From: Treponema sp. UBA4873
Lineage (GTDB): Bacteria; Spirochaetota; Spirochaetia; Treponematales; Treponemataceae
Reading direction: 5' to 3'
DNA: 64,000 nt
Assembly: GCA_002399405.1 (NCBI GenBank)
Contig: DHDP01000013.1
Span: 45,199-109,198 of the forward strand
Of this stretch, positions 1 to 8,349 are shown in pieces. Within the stretch, counting starts at the first letter, position 1, and every line of letters starts with the position of its first letter. The position numbers and the translations under genes are program-made. The notes below the pieces were generated by a model. It had not been told where the DNA came from. It worked only from the letters and a program-made list of their open reading frames with translations, and did not search any database.

Positions 1-394
1 CTATCATCGGAATACCGGTGCGGATCATGCGGTTCGCCATAATGCGCTTCGACGGATTTACGGACGGTCCGCCGATTGTGACGAGGTTGTCCGCAAGTGC
101 CGGACCGCTGTCGCGCGGCTCTGCAGAACCGTTGAAAATGCGGCCGAGCAGATTTTCGCTGAAACTTACTTCCATCTGGTGTCCGAGGAATTTGATATGG
201 TCGCCCGTTGAAACACCTCGGCCGCCCGCAAAGACCTGAAGGGAAACCGTACCGCCGTTAATCTTGTTAACTTCGGCAAGCGACTTACCGAAACGAGTTT
301 CGATTTCGGCGAGTTCACCATAACGGACATTATCGGCTTTGACGGTAATGACACTGCCGGTGATTGATTCGATTCTTGAATATACTTTATTCAT
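1..394 (-). CDS. atpB: V-type ATP synthase subunit B, N-terminal part (cut by window edge)
   Basis: The non-catalytic, nucleotide-binding-fold subunit B of the V1 head, which alternates with AtpA in a cytoplasmic hexamer. The ATG at 394 opens a reading frame that stays open to base 1, giving about 131 N-terminal residues. They begin MNKVYSRIESITG and run through the beta-barrel domain with GRGVSTGD, FLGHQMEV and LLGRIFNG, typical of V/A-type B subunits, so the ATPase core lies outside the window. It starts 2 bases after the atpA stop and is the last gene of this operon visible here. In other treponemes atpD, atpI and atpK follow; that part cannot be seen. Confidence 0.93.
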   Translation of the reverse strand, partial: MNKVYSRIESITGSVITVKADNVRYGELAEIETRFGKSLAEVNKINGGTVSLQVFAGGRGVSTGDHIKFLGHQMEVSFSENLLGRIFNGSAEPRDSGPALADNLVTIGGPSVNPSKRIMANRMIRTGIPMI

Positions 395-396
395 AC

Positions 397-2166
397 TTAT
401 TCACCGTCCTTGAGTAATTTTGCTGCATCATTCTGCAGTCTGCCGCTCTTCTGTGCATAAAGCTCATCGATTTTCCTCTCGTTTTCGACGAACTTTCCGC
501 TTTTCCATTCCGAAAAGTTCCAGTCAAGAAATACCTGACGGAGTGAGTTGAAGTATGCGCGTGCGTCGTCTTTCGATTCGAGATCGAAATCGGCTCCGAG
601 AATCGTAAGCACTTTTCTGAACGTATATGTCTGCCGTTCGACCGAAACCGACGAATCGATCGGATCGAAGGAATCCTGCTGGAAATACACGTTGTCGAGG
701 AATTCGCTCTTAAGGTAATCGATATAATCTTCATTCGTCGTTCCTTCCTCGCCGATAACCTTCATCATCTGGTTTACTTCGACGCCGTACCTGTACGCGC
801 TGCGGGCGTAATCGACCCAGTCCTCGCGGATTACGCCGCGATATTTCGACCATGAATTAATCGGATCTATTGCGGGGAATCTTCGTGCATCGGACCGTTC
901 GCGCGTGAGACCGTGGAACGCACCGACGACCTTGAGCGTCGCCTGCGTAACGGGTTCCTCAAAGTTGCCGCCCGCAGGGGATACGGTACCGCCGATTGTG
1001 ACGGAACCCTTTGTACCGTCGCGGAGACGTACAACGCCGGCGCGTTCATAGAACGCGGCGATGTACGACTCGAGGTATGCGGGGAACGCTTCTTCTCCCG
1101 GAATCTCCTCAAGTCTTCCGCTCATTTCGCGCAAAGCCTGAGCCCACCGCGACGTCGAGTCGGCAAGAAGCAGAACGTTCAATCCCATCTGGCGGTAATA
1201 CTCCGCAAGGGTGACGCTCGTATAAACGGAAGCTTCACGCGACGCGACCGGCATGGAGGACGTATTGCAGATAATAATCGTGCGCTTCATGAGCGTTTCG
1301 CCCGTGCGCGGATCCGAGAGTTTCGGGAATTCCTTGATTGTCTCGACAACTTCGCCGGCACGCTCGCCGCACGCCGCGATGATAACGATGTCGACGTCTG
1401 CGTGACGGCTCGTCGTATGCTGAATGACTGTCTTTCCCGCGCCGAACGGCCCCGGGATACAATACGTACCGCCTCTTGCGACGGGAAAGAACGTGTCGAT
1501 AAGGCGCGTTTTGGTGACCATTGTCTCGGCCGGTGCCAGACGTTCCGCATAGCAGTCGACAGCGCGCTTGACCGGCCATTTGAACGTCATGGATATCTTG
1601 TGTTTTTTACCTTTTTCGTCCTCAAGAACGGCCATCGTATCTTCAATCGTGTACGAACCTGCAGGGGTTACTTCTTTTATAGTGTATGCGCCGTACATAT
1701 CGAACGGAACAAGAATCTTGTGCGTGAACGGTCCCTCCGGAACGGACCCGATTACGTCGCCTCTGTATACCGTATCGCCAGGTTTTGCAATCGGAGTAAA
1801 ATCCCATTTTGCCGTCGTCGAAAGAGGATCAACATACACACCCCGTTCGAGAAAGAAACCTGCTTTTTCAGCAACGAGCGGCAGCGGGTTCTGAAGTCCG
1901 TCGTATATCTGACCGAGCAGTCCGGGTCCCAGCTGCGCAGACAGGAGGTCGCCTGTAAACTCCACGTCGTCGCCGGCCTTGATGCCGTTCGTCATTTCAT
2001 ATATCTGCATCTGGGCAACGCTGCCGCGGATACGGATCACCTCTCCCTTCAGCTTTTTATCGTCCACTTTGACGTAACCGACTTCATTCATGGCGACATT
2101 TCCCTCAAAGCTGATGGAAACCATATTGCCGTTGATGCCGACTACTTTAGCTTTAGTATCCGTCAT
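397..2166 (-). CDS. atpA: V-type ATP synthase catalytic subunit A
   Basis: Catalytic subunit of the V1/A1 head, hydrolysing or making ATP coupled to rotation of the membrane rotor. At 589 residues it has the usual family length. A beta-barrel domain occupies about residues 1-70, the A-type non-homologous insertion about 110-190, the Walker A loop GPFGAGKT is at 239-246, and the catalytic glutamate region CGERAGE follows about 25 residues later. The ATG at 2166 overlaps the end of the DUF2764 gene by 4 bases, so translation is probably coupled. It belongs to the minus-strand operon atpE-DUF2764-atpA-atpB. Whether the ion is H+ or Na+ cannot be told because the rotor subunit is outside the window. 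Confidence 0.97.
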   Translation of the reverse strand: MTDTKAKVVGINGNMVSISFEGNVAMNEVGYVKVDDKKLKGEVIRIRGSVAQMQIYEMTNGIKAGDDVEFTGDLLSAQLGPGLLGQIYDGLQNPLPLVAEKAGFFLERGVYVDPLSTTAKWDFTPIAKPGDTVYRGDVIGSVPEGPFTHKILVPFDMYGAYTIKEVTPAGSYTIEDTMAVLEDEKGKKHKISMTFKWPVKRAVDCYAERLAPAETMVTKTRLIDTFFPVARGGTYCIPGPFGAGKTVIQHTTSRHADVDIVIIAACGERAGEVVETIKEFPKLSDPRTGETLMKRTIIICNTSSMPVASREASVYTSVTLAEYYRQMGLNVLLLADSTSRWAQALREMSGRLEEIPGEEAFPAYLESYIAAFYERAGVVRLRDGTKGSVTIGGTVSPAGGNFEEPVTQATLKVVGAFHGLTRERSDARRFPAIDPINSWSKYRGVIREDWVDYARSAYRYGVEVNQMMKVIGEEGTTNEDYIDYLKSEFLDNVYFQQDSFDPIDSSVSVERQTYTFRKVLTILGADFDLESKDDARAYFNSLRQVFLDWNFSEWKSGKFVENERKIDELYAQKSGRLQNDAAKLLKDGE

Positions 2167-2708
2167 ATCTTTTCTCCAAGTATAGAATCGTAAATTTTAT
2201 GATAGGAAGCAGTTCCCGTTTCCCTGTTGAATTTCCTCATGCGCTGCGTGAGCATAAGCCGTATGCCGTATTCATAGACGCAATCAATCGAAAATATATC
2301 GTACGGTCTGAGATTATTAAGGACGCCCATCCGGTAGTCATACAGGAATTGTTCGGCAGAAAGAGGGCTGTCCATTCCGACGGCGGTGCGTGCCGCCTGC
2401 AGAATATCCGCAGTGCATGAACCGGGTACCTGATCAAAATCTTTCTTCATTTTCTGCGCGCGGATCTGTGCAAGTGCAAAACGGAGATTCCGTTCTTTTT
2501 CATACCATGCATCGAGAAAGTGCGACTCCGTCTCCACGCTTTTTTTCGGCGGAACGAGGGAAAGCGTGTCCATAATTTTCATTTCATCGGCGGAAAGAAA
2601 ACGGGAACAGAGCTCGCGGTACTGTTTTTCTGTTATAGGTACAGCCTTTTCTCCGGAAGCCGAAATATCGGGCAGCTGTGCTATAAGATAATAGTACTTT
2701 TTGTCCAC
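2163..2708 (-). CDS. DUF2764 family protein of the V-ATPase operon
   Basis: A 181-residue protein that begins MDKKYYYLIAQLPDIS and has no signal peptide or membrane segment. The gene position, between atpE and atpA, and the start sequence match the DUF2764 family found in spirochaete and Bacteroidetes V-ATPase operons. No separate subunit C or F gene is visible in this operon. By position and predicted helical content the protein may replace the central-stalk connector, but that is inference. It overlaps atpA by 4 bases and its ATG shares a base with the atpE stop, so the three are almost certainly translated together. Confidence 0.85.
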   Translation of the reverse strand: MDKKYYYLIAQLPDISASGEKAVPITEKQYRELCSRFLSADEMKIMDTLSLVPPKKSVETESHFLDAWYEKERNLRFALAQIRAQKMKKDFDQVPGSCTADILQAARTAVGMDSPLSAEQFLYDYRMGVLNNLRPYDIFSIDCVYEYGIRLMLTQRMRKFNRETGTASYHKIYDSILGEKI

Positions 2709-3328
2709 TATTTTGTTCCTTCCGCAGCACTTTTCATAAGCTCCGCCGTGCGGGGATTAAGATATGAAGCGAAAAGTTCCGCAAGCGATTCTGCGGAGTA
2801 ATCGTAAAAAGCGGCACCGTCCTTTACGCCGATGCGGAAACCGTTCGAAAGCGTTTTGTCGGGCTTTATTTCGAGTCCCTTTGCAATCTCGGTTTTGAGT
2901 GCGGCCGTCAATCCGGACTGGAGTTCCTTCAAATCCTTTTCGCTGAGAAGAACGGAAAGGTCGCCGGCATCCGTATTCTTTGTCCATGCTTTGACCGTTT
3001 CGGGAATGAGTTTCGTCATCAATTCCCTGGAATACGCCTTTACAGTTTCTGCCCGAATTATTTTATCAAGTTCGGCCGTGAGCGATTCGCGGAAAGCAAG
3101 AATCATGTTTCGTCCGGCCTGTGCAACAGCATCCTCGCCGGCCTTTTCCATACGCTTTGTTTCGACTTTTGCATTTTTAATAATGCTCTCTGCTTTTCCT
3201 TCCGCCGCGGAAATTATTTCCGCAGCTTTTTTTTCGGCATCAGCGATTATTTTTTCAGAAGATTTTTCTGCATTCGCCACACCGTCTTTCTTGATCCTGT
3301 CGATCAGTTCCTGTAATTGGACATCCAT
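2708..3328 (-). CDS. atpE: V-type ATP synthase subunit E (peripheral stalk)
   Basis: Peripheral stalk subunit that holds the V1 head static against the membrane sector. The 206 residues start MDVQLQELIDRIKKDG, followed by a long Ala/Lys/Glu-rich helix (about residues 15-85) and a mixed alpha/beta C-terminal domain, the usual subunit E plan and length. A GAGAGG-like ribosome site lies 6 bases before the ATG. This is the first gene of the ATPase operon, and a promoter with good hexamers lies about 40 bases upstream. The identification rests on composition, length and operon position because E subunits have few fixed motifs. Confidence 0.9.
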   Translation of the reverse strand: MDVQLQELIDRIKKDGVANAEKSSEKIIADAEKKAAEIISAAEGKAESIIKNAKVETKRMEKAGEDAVAQAGRNMILAFRESLTAELDKIIRAETVKAYSRELMTKLIPETVKAWTKNTDAGDLSVLLSEKDLKELQSGLTAALKTEIAKGLEIKPDKTLSNGFRIGVKDGAAFYDYSAESLAELFASYLNPRTAELMKSAAEGTK

Positions 3329-3369
3329 TAAAAACCTCTCTAAAACCCCATAAAGTTGTACTAAAATAA

Positions 3370-3398
3370 ATGATACCGATTAAACCGCGTAATTTCAA
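3370..3398 (-). promoter_or_regulatory. Probable sigma-70 promoter of the V-ATPase operon
   Basis: Read on the minus strand, TTGAAA (3393-3398) and TATCAT (3370-3375) are separated by exactly 17 bases. The predicted start is about 35 bases before the atpE ATG, leaving room for the GAGAGG ribosome site. This is a hexamer match by eye only. Confidence 0.55.
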
Positions 3399-3427
3399 GA
3401 ATAGCGGTCCGTTTTTCAAATTAATAA

Positions 3428-4489
3428 CTAAAATTTAAACCCGTATACTGTTACGGCTTTGTATTTTTCGCCGGGCATAAGAACGCACGACGGAAATTCC
3501 TTTTTATTCGGCGTATCGGGAAAACACTGCGTCTCAAGACAGACAGCACCGTGTTTTTCGTATTCCCGTCCGTTTTTTCCGATTTTGCCGCCTATCCAGT
3601 TGCCGGTATACAGCTGTACGCCTTCCATGTTCGAATCGACTGTCATGCATCTCCCCGAAACAGGGTCGGTAAGCTCCGCCACCCGCACCATATTTTCTTC
3701 AGATACAGGTAAACCTGCGTGAGGATTTTCCGGGTTATACGCCTGCGTCACATAACAGTGGTCGTAACCGTTTCCGACATCTTTTATATCCTTTCCGATT
3801 TTTTTATCAGTCGTAAAATCAAACGGGGTATCCTTTACGCCGGGCAGTTTTCCCGTGGGAATCAGTTTGCTGTCTATGTCGAGCGTAGAATCGCAGTTGA
3901 GCTTGAGCAGATGATTCTCTATAGTTCCGCCGCCTGCAAGATTGAAATAAGAATGATTCGTAAAGTTCACCGGACATGCTTTGTCCGTCACGGCGGAATA
4001 TCTGCAGGTAATGTTGTTCGTGTCGTCGAGAAGATACGTCACTTCGACTTTCATGTTACCGGGAAACCCCTGCTCGCCGTCTCGGGAAAGACGGGTGAAT
4101 TTCACACCTCCCTCCGTTTTGGTAAGCACGGTTTTCGCATGCCACACCTTCTTATCCCATCCCGTAAATCCGCCGTGAAGCGTGTTCGTCCCGTCGTTTT
4201 TATCAAGCTGATATTTCGTCCCGTCATACGTGAAGGACGCTTTGCCGATTCTGTTCGCAAAACGCCCGATGAACGCTCCAAAGAAACAGTTTCCGTTAAT
4301 ATACCCGTCGAGCGTCGAATAACCGAGAACGACGTCCGTACAGCTGCCGGAAGAATCCGTGAGTACGATGCTCGTAATCGTACATCCGTAGTCCGTTACG
4401 GAAAATGCCATACGTTTATTCTGTATCGTATACAGTGTAACTTTTGTCCCGTCCGACAGCGTACCGAAACGTTGTTTTGTAATTTTCAT
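3428..4489 (-). CDS. galM: Galactose mutarotase (aldose 1-epimerase)
   Basis: Interconverts alpha and beta anomers of galactose and other aldoses ahead of sugar catabolism, in the cytoplasm. The start at 4489 (MKITKQRFGTLSDG) is chosen because AGGAG lies 8 bases upstream. An in-frame upstream extension to 4579 lacks such a site and is poor in family-like sequence. The 353-residue product has the family motifs NRIGKA near the N-terminus, TNHSYFNL with the active-site histidine, and ETQCFPDTPN near the C-terminus with the catalytic glutamate. There is no signal peptide. It stands between the motility block and the ATPase operon and shows no functional link to either. Confidence 0.95.
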   Translation of the reverse strand: MKITKQRFGTLSDGTKVTLYTIQNKRMAFSVTDYGCTITSIVLTDSSGSCTDVVLGYSTLDGYINGNCFFGAFIGRFANRIGKASFTYDGTKYQLDKNDGTNTLHGGFTGWDKKVWHAKTVLTKTEGGVKFTRLSRDGEQGFPGNMKVEVTYLLDDTNNITCRYSAVTDKACPVNFTNHSYFNLAGGGTIENHLLKLNCDSTLDIDSKLIPTGKLPGVKDTPFDFTTDKKIGKDIKDVGNGYDHCYVTQAYNPENPHAGLPVSEENMVRVAELTDPVSGRCMTVDSNMEGVQLYTGNWIGGKIGKNGREYEKHGAVCLETQCFPDTPNKKEFPSCVLMPGEKYKAVTVYGFKF

Positions 4490-4510
4490 ATCCACACTCC
4501 TATAAAAGTC

Positions 4511-4529
4511 AACAAAGCCCCGCTTTGTT
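4511..4529 (-). terminator. Hairpin between the motility block and galM
   Basis: AACAAAGC and GCTTTGTT form a perfect 8-base stem around a 3-base loop, followed on the minus strand by GACTTTTAT. It lies about 55 bases after the last gene of the motility block and 22 bases before the galM start, just ahead of the galM ribosome site. It may end the upstream operon or be a leader structure. The T-run is weak. Confidence 0.45.
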
Positions 4530-4584
4530 TTGAATGCGAGACATTCGTGATTGCGGCTCAACTGTCCGCAACCATTCATTCTCC

Positions 4585-5256
4585 TTAACCGTTCATATCA
4601 AGCACCATCTGGACTTCGGAGAGCGAGCACGAAAGTTCTTTAGCTATCTGCTCGACTGTCAGTCCGGTTGCCGCTAAATCCGTCACCTGTTTGGTAAAAT
4701 CCTTCTTCGGCGTAACGGGCGTCTCGGAGAAAAACACTTTGGGCGTTATGACGGGAACTTCCGCATAAGCCGCTCCGTCTTCCTGAACGACAACTTTCGC
4801 CTGCGTATCGACGGCTTTCGCGGTTTCGTCAAAAAGGCTTTTTTGTACGCCCGCCGCCCGTATGCCGGTGTCCGTCACCTCATATGAAGCTTCCGGCCGC
4901 GGTTTTTCACCGACCGCCGCCCGTTTGTACGTATCGACTGCGCGTCTTTCGACAGCAGGCGTTCTGTTTACAGCAGTGCGGAGTTCCTGAGCAGACGCGC
5001 GGTTTTCTTCCTCAGCCCGGGCGAGCGCTATGTGCCTGTCCGCTTCGGCGATAACAAGTTTTAATTTCTGAGTCCTGTCGTCTATAAGATTTATATCGCG
5101 TTCAGTATTTCTGTTCATGTCCATTATCATGTTGTTCATTTCTGACCGCGTTTTCGATATGACGTCGTCCGTCGAAAATAATTTTTTAAATTTAGCAAGA
5201 AATATGATCCAGAGAACAATATTAATAATTCCGACAGTAACAACGAAAGCCGTCAA
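4585..5256 (-). CDS. Membrane-anchored protein with coiled coil and C-terminal HTH-like segment, unknown function
   Basis: The 223-residue protein has one N-terminal membrane segment (about residues 5-22, FVVTVGIINIVLWIIF), then a helical, coiled-coil-like stretch to about residue 90. A variable linker follows, and the last 30 residues (LTVEQIAKELSCSLSEVQ) resemble a sigma-factor-like or DNA-binding helix-turn-helix. This topology recalls DUF6115-type proteins found near fapA/flagellar regulators in other bacteria. It starts 2 bases after the preceding 112-residue gene and is the last gene of the motility block. The C-terminal HTH on a membrane-tethered protein is odd; it may be a protein-binding helix pair instead. 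No specific function can be assigned. Confidence 0.75.
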   Translation of the reverse strand: MTAFVVTVGIINIVLWIIFLAKFKKLFSTDDVISKTRSEMNNMIMDMNRNTERDINLIDDRTQKLKLVIAEADRHIALARAEEENRASAQELRTAVNRTPAVERRAVDTYKRAAVGEKPRPEASYEVTDTGIRAAGVQKSLFDETAKAVDTQAKVVVQEDGAAYAEVPVITPKVFFSETPVTPKKDFTKQVTDLAATGLTVEQIAKELSCSLSEVQMVLDMNG

Positions 5257-5258
5257 TT

Positions 5259-5597
5259 CTACCTCGTAATATTTATATGCTGTCCCAAATACTCTTCGCG
5301 TATTCCTGTATCGGCGGGTTTATCTTCCTGTTCCCCGTTGCCGGTCTGATTATGCTGTTTTTTTCCTGCTGATTCACCCGGCGTTCCGCTCTGCCCCTCG
5401 TCCTTTATTGCGGATGGTTTTACGCCTTCTCCCGCAGTCTGCTGAACTTTCTGCGCCTGCTCCTTATTTTTCCGCACGACATTCTGCTGCTGCATCGCTT
5501 CTGTAAGCTGCGGGCCCTCCTGAGCACGGGCGACGTTCTGAGCAACATTCGCCAACTGAGAGTACATTGTCTGAAGGTCAATCGGTTGAATAGCCAT
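5259..5597 (-). CDS. Small Gln-rich hydrophilic protein of the flagellar operon, unknown function
   Basis: A 112-residue protein beginning MAIQPIDLQTMYSQLANVAQN. It has a short amphipathic N-terminal helix and then low-complexity Gln/Lys/Gly/Glu sequence likely to be disordered. There is no signal peptide or membrane segment. Its start overlaps the end of fapA by 20 bases and its stop is 2 bases before the next gene, which supports a real, coupled gene despite the low-complexity content. The function is not recognised; position suggests a motility-associated role. Confidence 0.7.
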   Translation of the reverse strand: MAIQPIDLQTMYSQLANVAQNVARAQEGPQLTEAMQQQNVVRKNKEQAQKVQQTAGEGVKPSAIKDEGQSGTPGESAGKKQHNQTGNGEQEDKPADTGIREEYLGQHINITR

Positions 5598-7545
5598 CCG
5601 GCCCCTTTACGTCCGCAGCAGGCGGTTCGTATTTACCACGCTTTACAAAACTGTTCTCGTAATAGAATGTGACACTTGAGACTTCGGTATGAACTTCATC
5701 GAGAACATCCCTCACATATATCTTTACGCCGGCATATACCGTACCCGATGCCTTGACTTTGCCGGCTATCTTTAGTTCGCGCAGATGCTTCTGCAGTTTT
5801 TCAATTTCCGTCGTCATCTCCGCGGCTTCAGTACTGATCTGCGCTCTGCGGTCCTTGAGTTTTGTCAGATTTTCCTCTTTATCCTTCGGAAGCGTGCGGC
5901 GTATTTTTTTCTGATTTTCCAGCGTCGAAATATCGAGGTCGGTATTCTCGAGTTCTTTTACAACATTTCCCTGTTTTTCAAGAAGCTCGTCAAGGCGCTG
6001 TTTTGCATGAGGATCGAAGCCGACCTCAAGTATTGTCTCCGCACCGCCGCCCGGAGACCCTATGTTTTTTGCGGCAATTTCTTCAGTCGCAAAAAGATGT
6101 CCTCCGGTAATCTGCGCTTTCTTTCCGTTAAGAATAATATTCTTCATTGCAGTCACTTCGGAACTCATGATGCTGTCCGTAACAATGACCGAATTTTCCA
6201 CTTCAACTTTCGCCGCCTGAATAAATTTCGCCCACAGCGATTTTTTCCCGGTGATATATCCCTCGTCTTTTCCGAATATGCCCTGCTGGACGATGATGTC
6301 TCCGCCTGCGTTTACTCTGCATTTTCCGACTGTCCCGCTTACTTCAATGTCGCCGGACGCGTCGACGTTGAATCCGTCCTCCACGTTTCCCTTAACGATA
6401 ACAGTGCCGAGGAATTTAATATTTCCGGTCTTTATGTTGACGCCGTCAAGCTGCAGCAGCGGTTCCACCGTAATTTTTCCGGCAAAGAGCATAACCTGCC
6501 CGTCTTCTTCCGCGATGACCGTGACGCCGTCCGAGTCGAGCCGTACATTTTTTCCGAGCTGTATGGGGATGTCCTTCCCGTTTTTCGCCTCAAGGTAACG
6601 GCCGAACAGCGTTTTCCCGCCTTTTCCGCGCTCCGCAGGAATTTTCTGGGCAAGCCGTCCTCCCTTGATGACGTTCTGGATAAGGTTGAGCTCCTTAAAA
6701 TCGACCTGTCCGTTCGCGGATTCCTTCGCGCGGAGTTTTGTCGGATCGGTTTCAAAATCGTATGCGATGTATGCGTCGCGGCCGTCGACAGCAGGAATAC
6801 CAGCCGCAACTTCATAAGGCACGTTGTACACGGGGTTATCGACAAATTCCGATATTTTATCATCTTCAATTCCCGCGACGACGCCCTGTGCTTTGAGCGC
6901 ACGTTCAATCATCTGCGGCGTGATGTCCGCACCGCTCATGGCAGGCGCCGACGCCGTAATAGTCGCTTTCATCTCGTCTTTTGAAATATCTATGGAAAAT
7001 ATCGCATCGCCGGCAGCTATGTGTTTATATTCACCTACGGGCTGATACTCGTTTCCGGTACCCTGTTTGATATATTTCCGTATCAGGTCCTCTTCTGTCG
7101 AGATCGTGTCAGGACGTTTAAGCTGCTGTATCAGTTCCTTTTCTTCGACAGGTTTTCCGTTCCCGGCAGGAGGCAGTACTTTGAGCATTATTTGCGAGCC
7201 GAAATGACGCATGTAATACAAACCGTCGCGATTCACGACTTTTTGTATCTCAGCTTCGTTTTCATCGCCGAACAAATCATCACCGGCTGATTTTCTTGTT
7301 ACCTTTATTGTAGCCGGATTCTGATAAATGCGCAGCTTCCACGGTTTTTTCCCGACTCCGAGAAAACCGTTGCTTCCTTTTTCCACAACTTCATATTCAA
7401 GGTTCGCGGTTTTCGTATCAAGCTGGACAGCCGCGTCAGCAAGAGCTTCGTCGACCGAATCGGCATTGACGTCGACGTTGTGCATTTTATCGTCGCGTTC
7501 GAGGAGCTTTTTCATGTCTTCACGAATTCTGTCCAGCGATACCAT
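5578..7545 (-). CDS. FapA family (DUF342) polymer-like protein with Jag-type N-terminal domain
   Basis: A 655-residue cytoplasmic protein. Residues about 15-75 contain a Jag/KhpB-type N-terminal domain (KGSNGFLGVGKKPWKLRI). The centre (about 150-520) is the DUF342/FapA region, with repeated Gly/Val-rich beta-helix turns such as GNVEDGFNVDASGDIEVSGTV. The tail (about 520-600) is a long charged coiled coil, followed by a short beta region. FapA-like proteins accompany flagellar genes in several phyla; a structural or RNA-linked regulatory role has been suggested, but the function is not settled. The gene lies 3 bases after the sigma factor gene, so it is co-transcribed with it. Confidence 0.85.
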   Translation of the reverse strand: MVSLDRIREDMKKLLERDDKMHNVDVNADSVDEALADAAVQLDTKTANLEYEVVEKGSNGFLGVGKKPWKLRIYQNPATIKVTRKSAGDDLFGDENEAEIQKVVNRDGLYYMRHFGSQIMLKVLPPAGNGKPVEEKELIQQLKRPDTISTEEDLIRKYIKQGTGNEYQPVGEYKHIAAGDAIFSIDISKDEMKATITASAPAMSGADITPQMIERALKAQGVVAGIEDDKISEFVDNPVYNVPYEVAAGIPAVDGRDAYIAYDFETDPTKLRAKESANGQVDFKELNLIQNVIKGGRLAQKIPAERGKGGKTLFGRYLEAKNGKDIPIQLGKNVRLDSDGVTVIAEEDGQVMLFAGKITVEPLLQLDGVNIKTGNIKFLGTVIVKGNVEDGFNVDASGDIEVSGTVGKCRVNAGGDIIVQQGIFGKDEGYITGKKSLWAKFIQAAKVEVENSVIVTDSIMSSEVTAMKNIILNGKKAQITGGHLFATEEIAAKNIGSPGGGAETILEVGFDPHAKQRLDELLEKQGNVVKELENTDLDISTLENQKKIRRTLPKDKEENLTKLKDRRAQISTEAAEMTTEIEKLQKHLRELKIAGKVKASGTVYAGVKIYVRDVLDEVHTEVSSVTFYYENSFVKRGKYEPPAADVKGPDGYSTD

Positions 7546-7548
7546 GTC

Positions 7549-8337
7549 CTACATTATTCCCTTGCGAAGACTCGTCAGCTTCGCGCGCAGACGGAGATTC
7601 GCTTTCGTATGAAGCTGGGAAATCCGGGACTCGCTCACGTTTAGAACCTGCCCTATTTCCTTGAAAGTCAAATCCTCGTGGTAATACAGAACTATTACCA
7701 TTTTTTCCTTCTCCGGCAGCTCATTGATTGCCTGTACGATTACCTTTTTTATTTCCTCGCGTTCGACGACAGAATCGGGATTCATGCTCGAAGGAGATTC
7801 TATGCTGTCACCGATGGACATATTGCCGGAATCATCGCCGTTGTACCAGACGTCGTTCAGCGAAAGTACGCTTGTTCCCGACACTTTCATAATCGTCCGG
7901 TGATAATCGTCCTCGCTCAATCCGAGCGCATCCGCAATCTCCGTATCGCTCGCGGTGCGTCCGAGTTTCGCCTCAAGACCGTTGATCGTATCCTCTATTT
8001 CACGCGATTTCTGACGTACGGAACGCGGAACCCAGTCTATCTGACGCAGCTCGTCGAAAATTGCGCCCCTGATACGCGTTACTGCGTACGTCTTGAATTT
8101 TACATTTTTTTCCGGATCATATTTCTCTATCGCGTCAAGAAGACCGAACTGACCGAATCCTACAAGATCATCGAATTCAACGCTGTTCGGCATTCCGACA
8201 GAAATTTTACCTGCAACATATTTTACAAGCGGCATATACTGCCGGATAAATTTATCACGCAGCGCAGGTAATTTTGTCTTTCGGTATTCTGCCCAGAGGT
8301 TATCTTCTTCTTTTTCGTCGTTGACCTGATCTGCCAT
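7549..8337 (-). CDS. fliA: RNA polymerase sigma factor of the WhiG/FliA (sigma-28) type
   Basis: Directs RNA polymerase to late flagellar and chemotaxis promoters. The 262 residues contain region 2 (LVGFGQFGLLDAIEKYDPEKNVKFKTY, core and -10 binding), the group 3 motif IRGAIFDELRQIDWVPRSVRQ, region 3, and region 4 with the HTH LTFKEIGQVLNVSESRISQLHTKA. This layout and length match the FliA/WhiG group. The neighbours, flhF-flhG upstream and fapA downstream, support a motility role. No anti-sigma gene (flgM) is visible in the window. Confidence 0.93.
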   Translation of the reverse strand: MADQVNDEKEEDNLWAEYRKTKLPALRDKFIRQYMPLVKYVAGKISVGMPNSVEFDDLVGFGQFGLLDAIEKYDPEKNVKFKTYAVTRIRGAIFDELRQIDWVPRSVRQKSREIEDTINGLEAKLGRTASDTEIADALGLSEDDYHRTIMKVSGTSVLSLNDVWYNGDDSGNMSIGDSIESPSSMNPDSVVEREEIKKVIVQAINELPEKEKMVIVLYYHEDLTFKEIGQVLNVSESRISQLHTKANLRLRAKLTSLRKGIM

Positions 8338-8349
8338 ATATTCTCGCCC

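Noticed and set aside
913..2193. 426-codon open frame on the plus strand opposite atpA
   Set aside because: It lies fully antisense to the well supported atpA gene and reads as Arg-rich shadow sequence without domains or a ribosome site.
5785..6984. 399-codon open frame opposite fapA
   Set aside because: Antisense to fapA, no family features, composition typical of a frame shadow.
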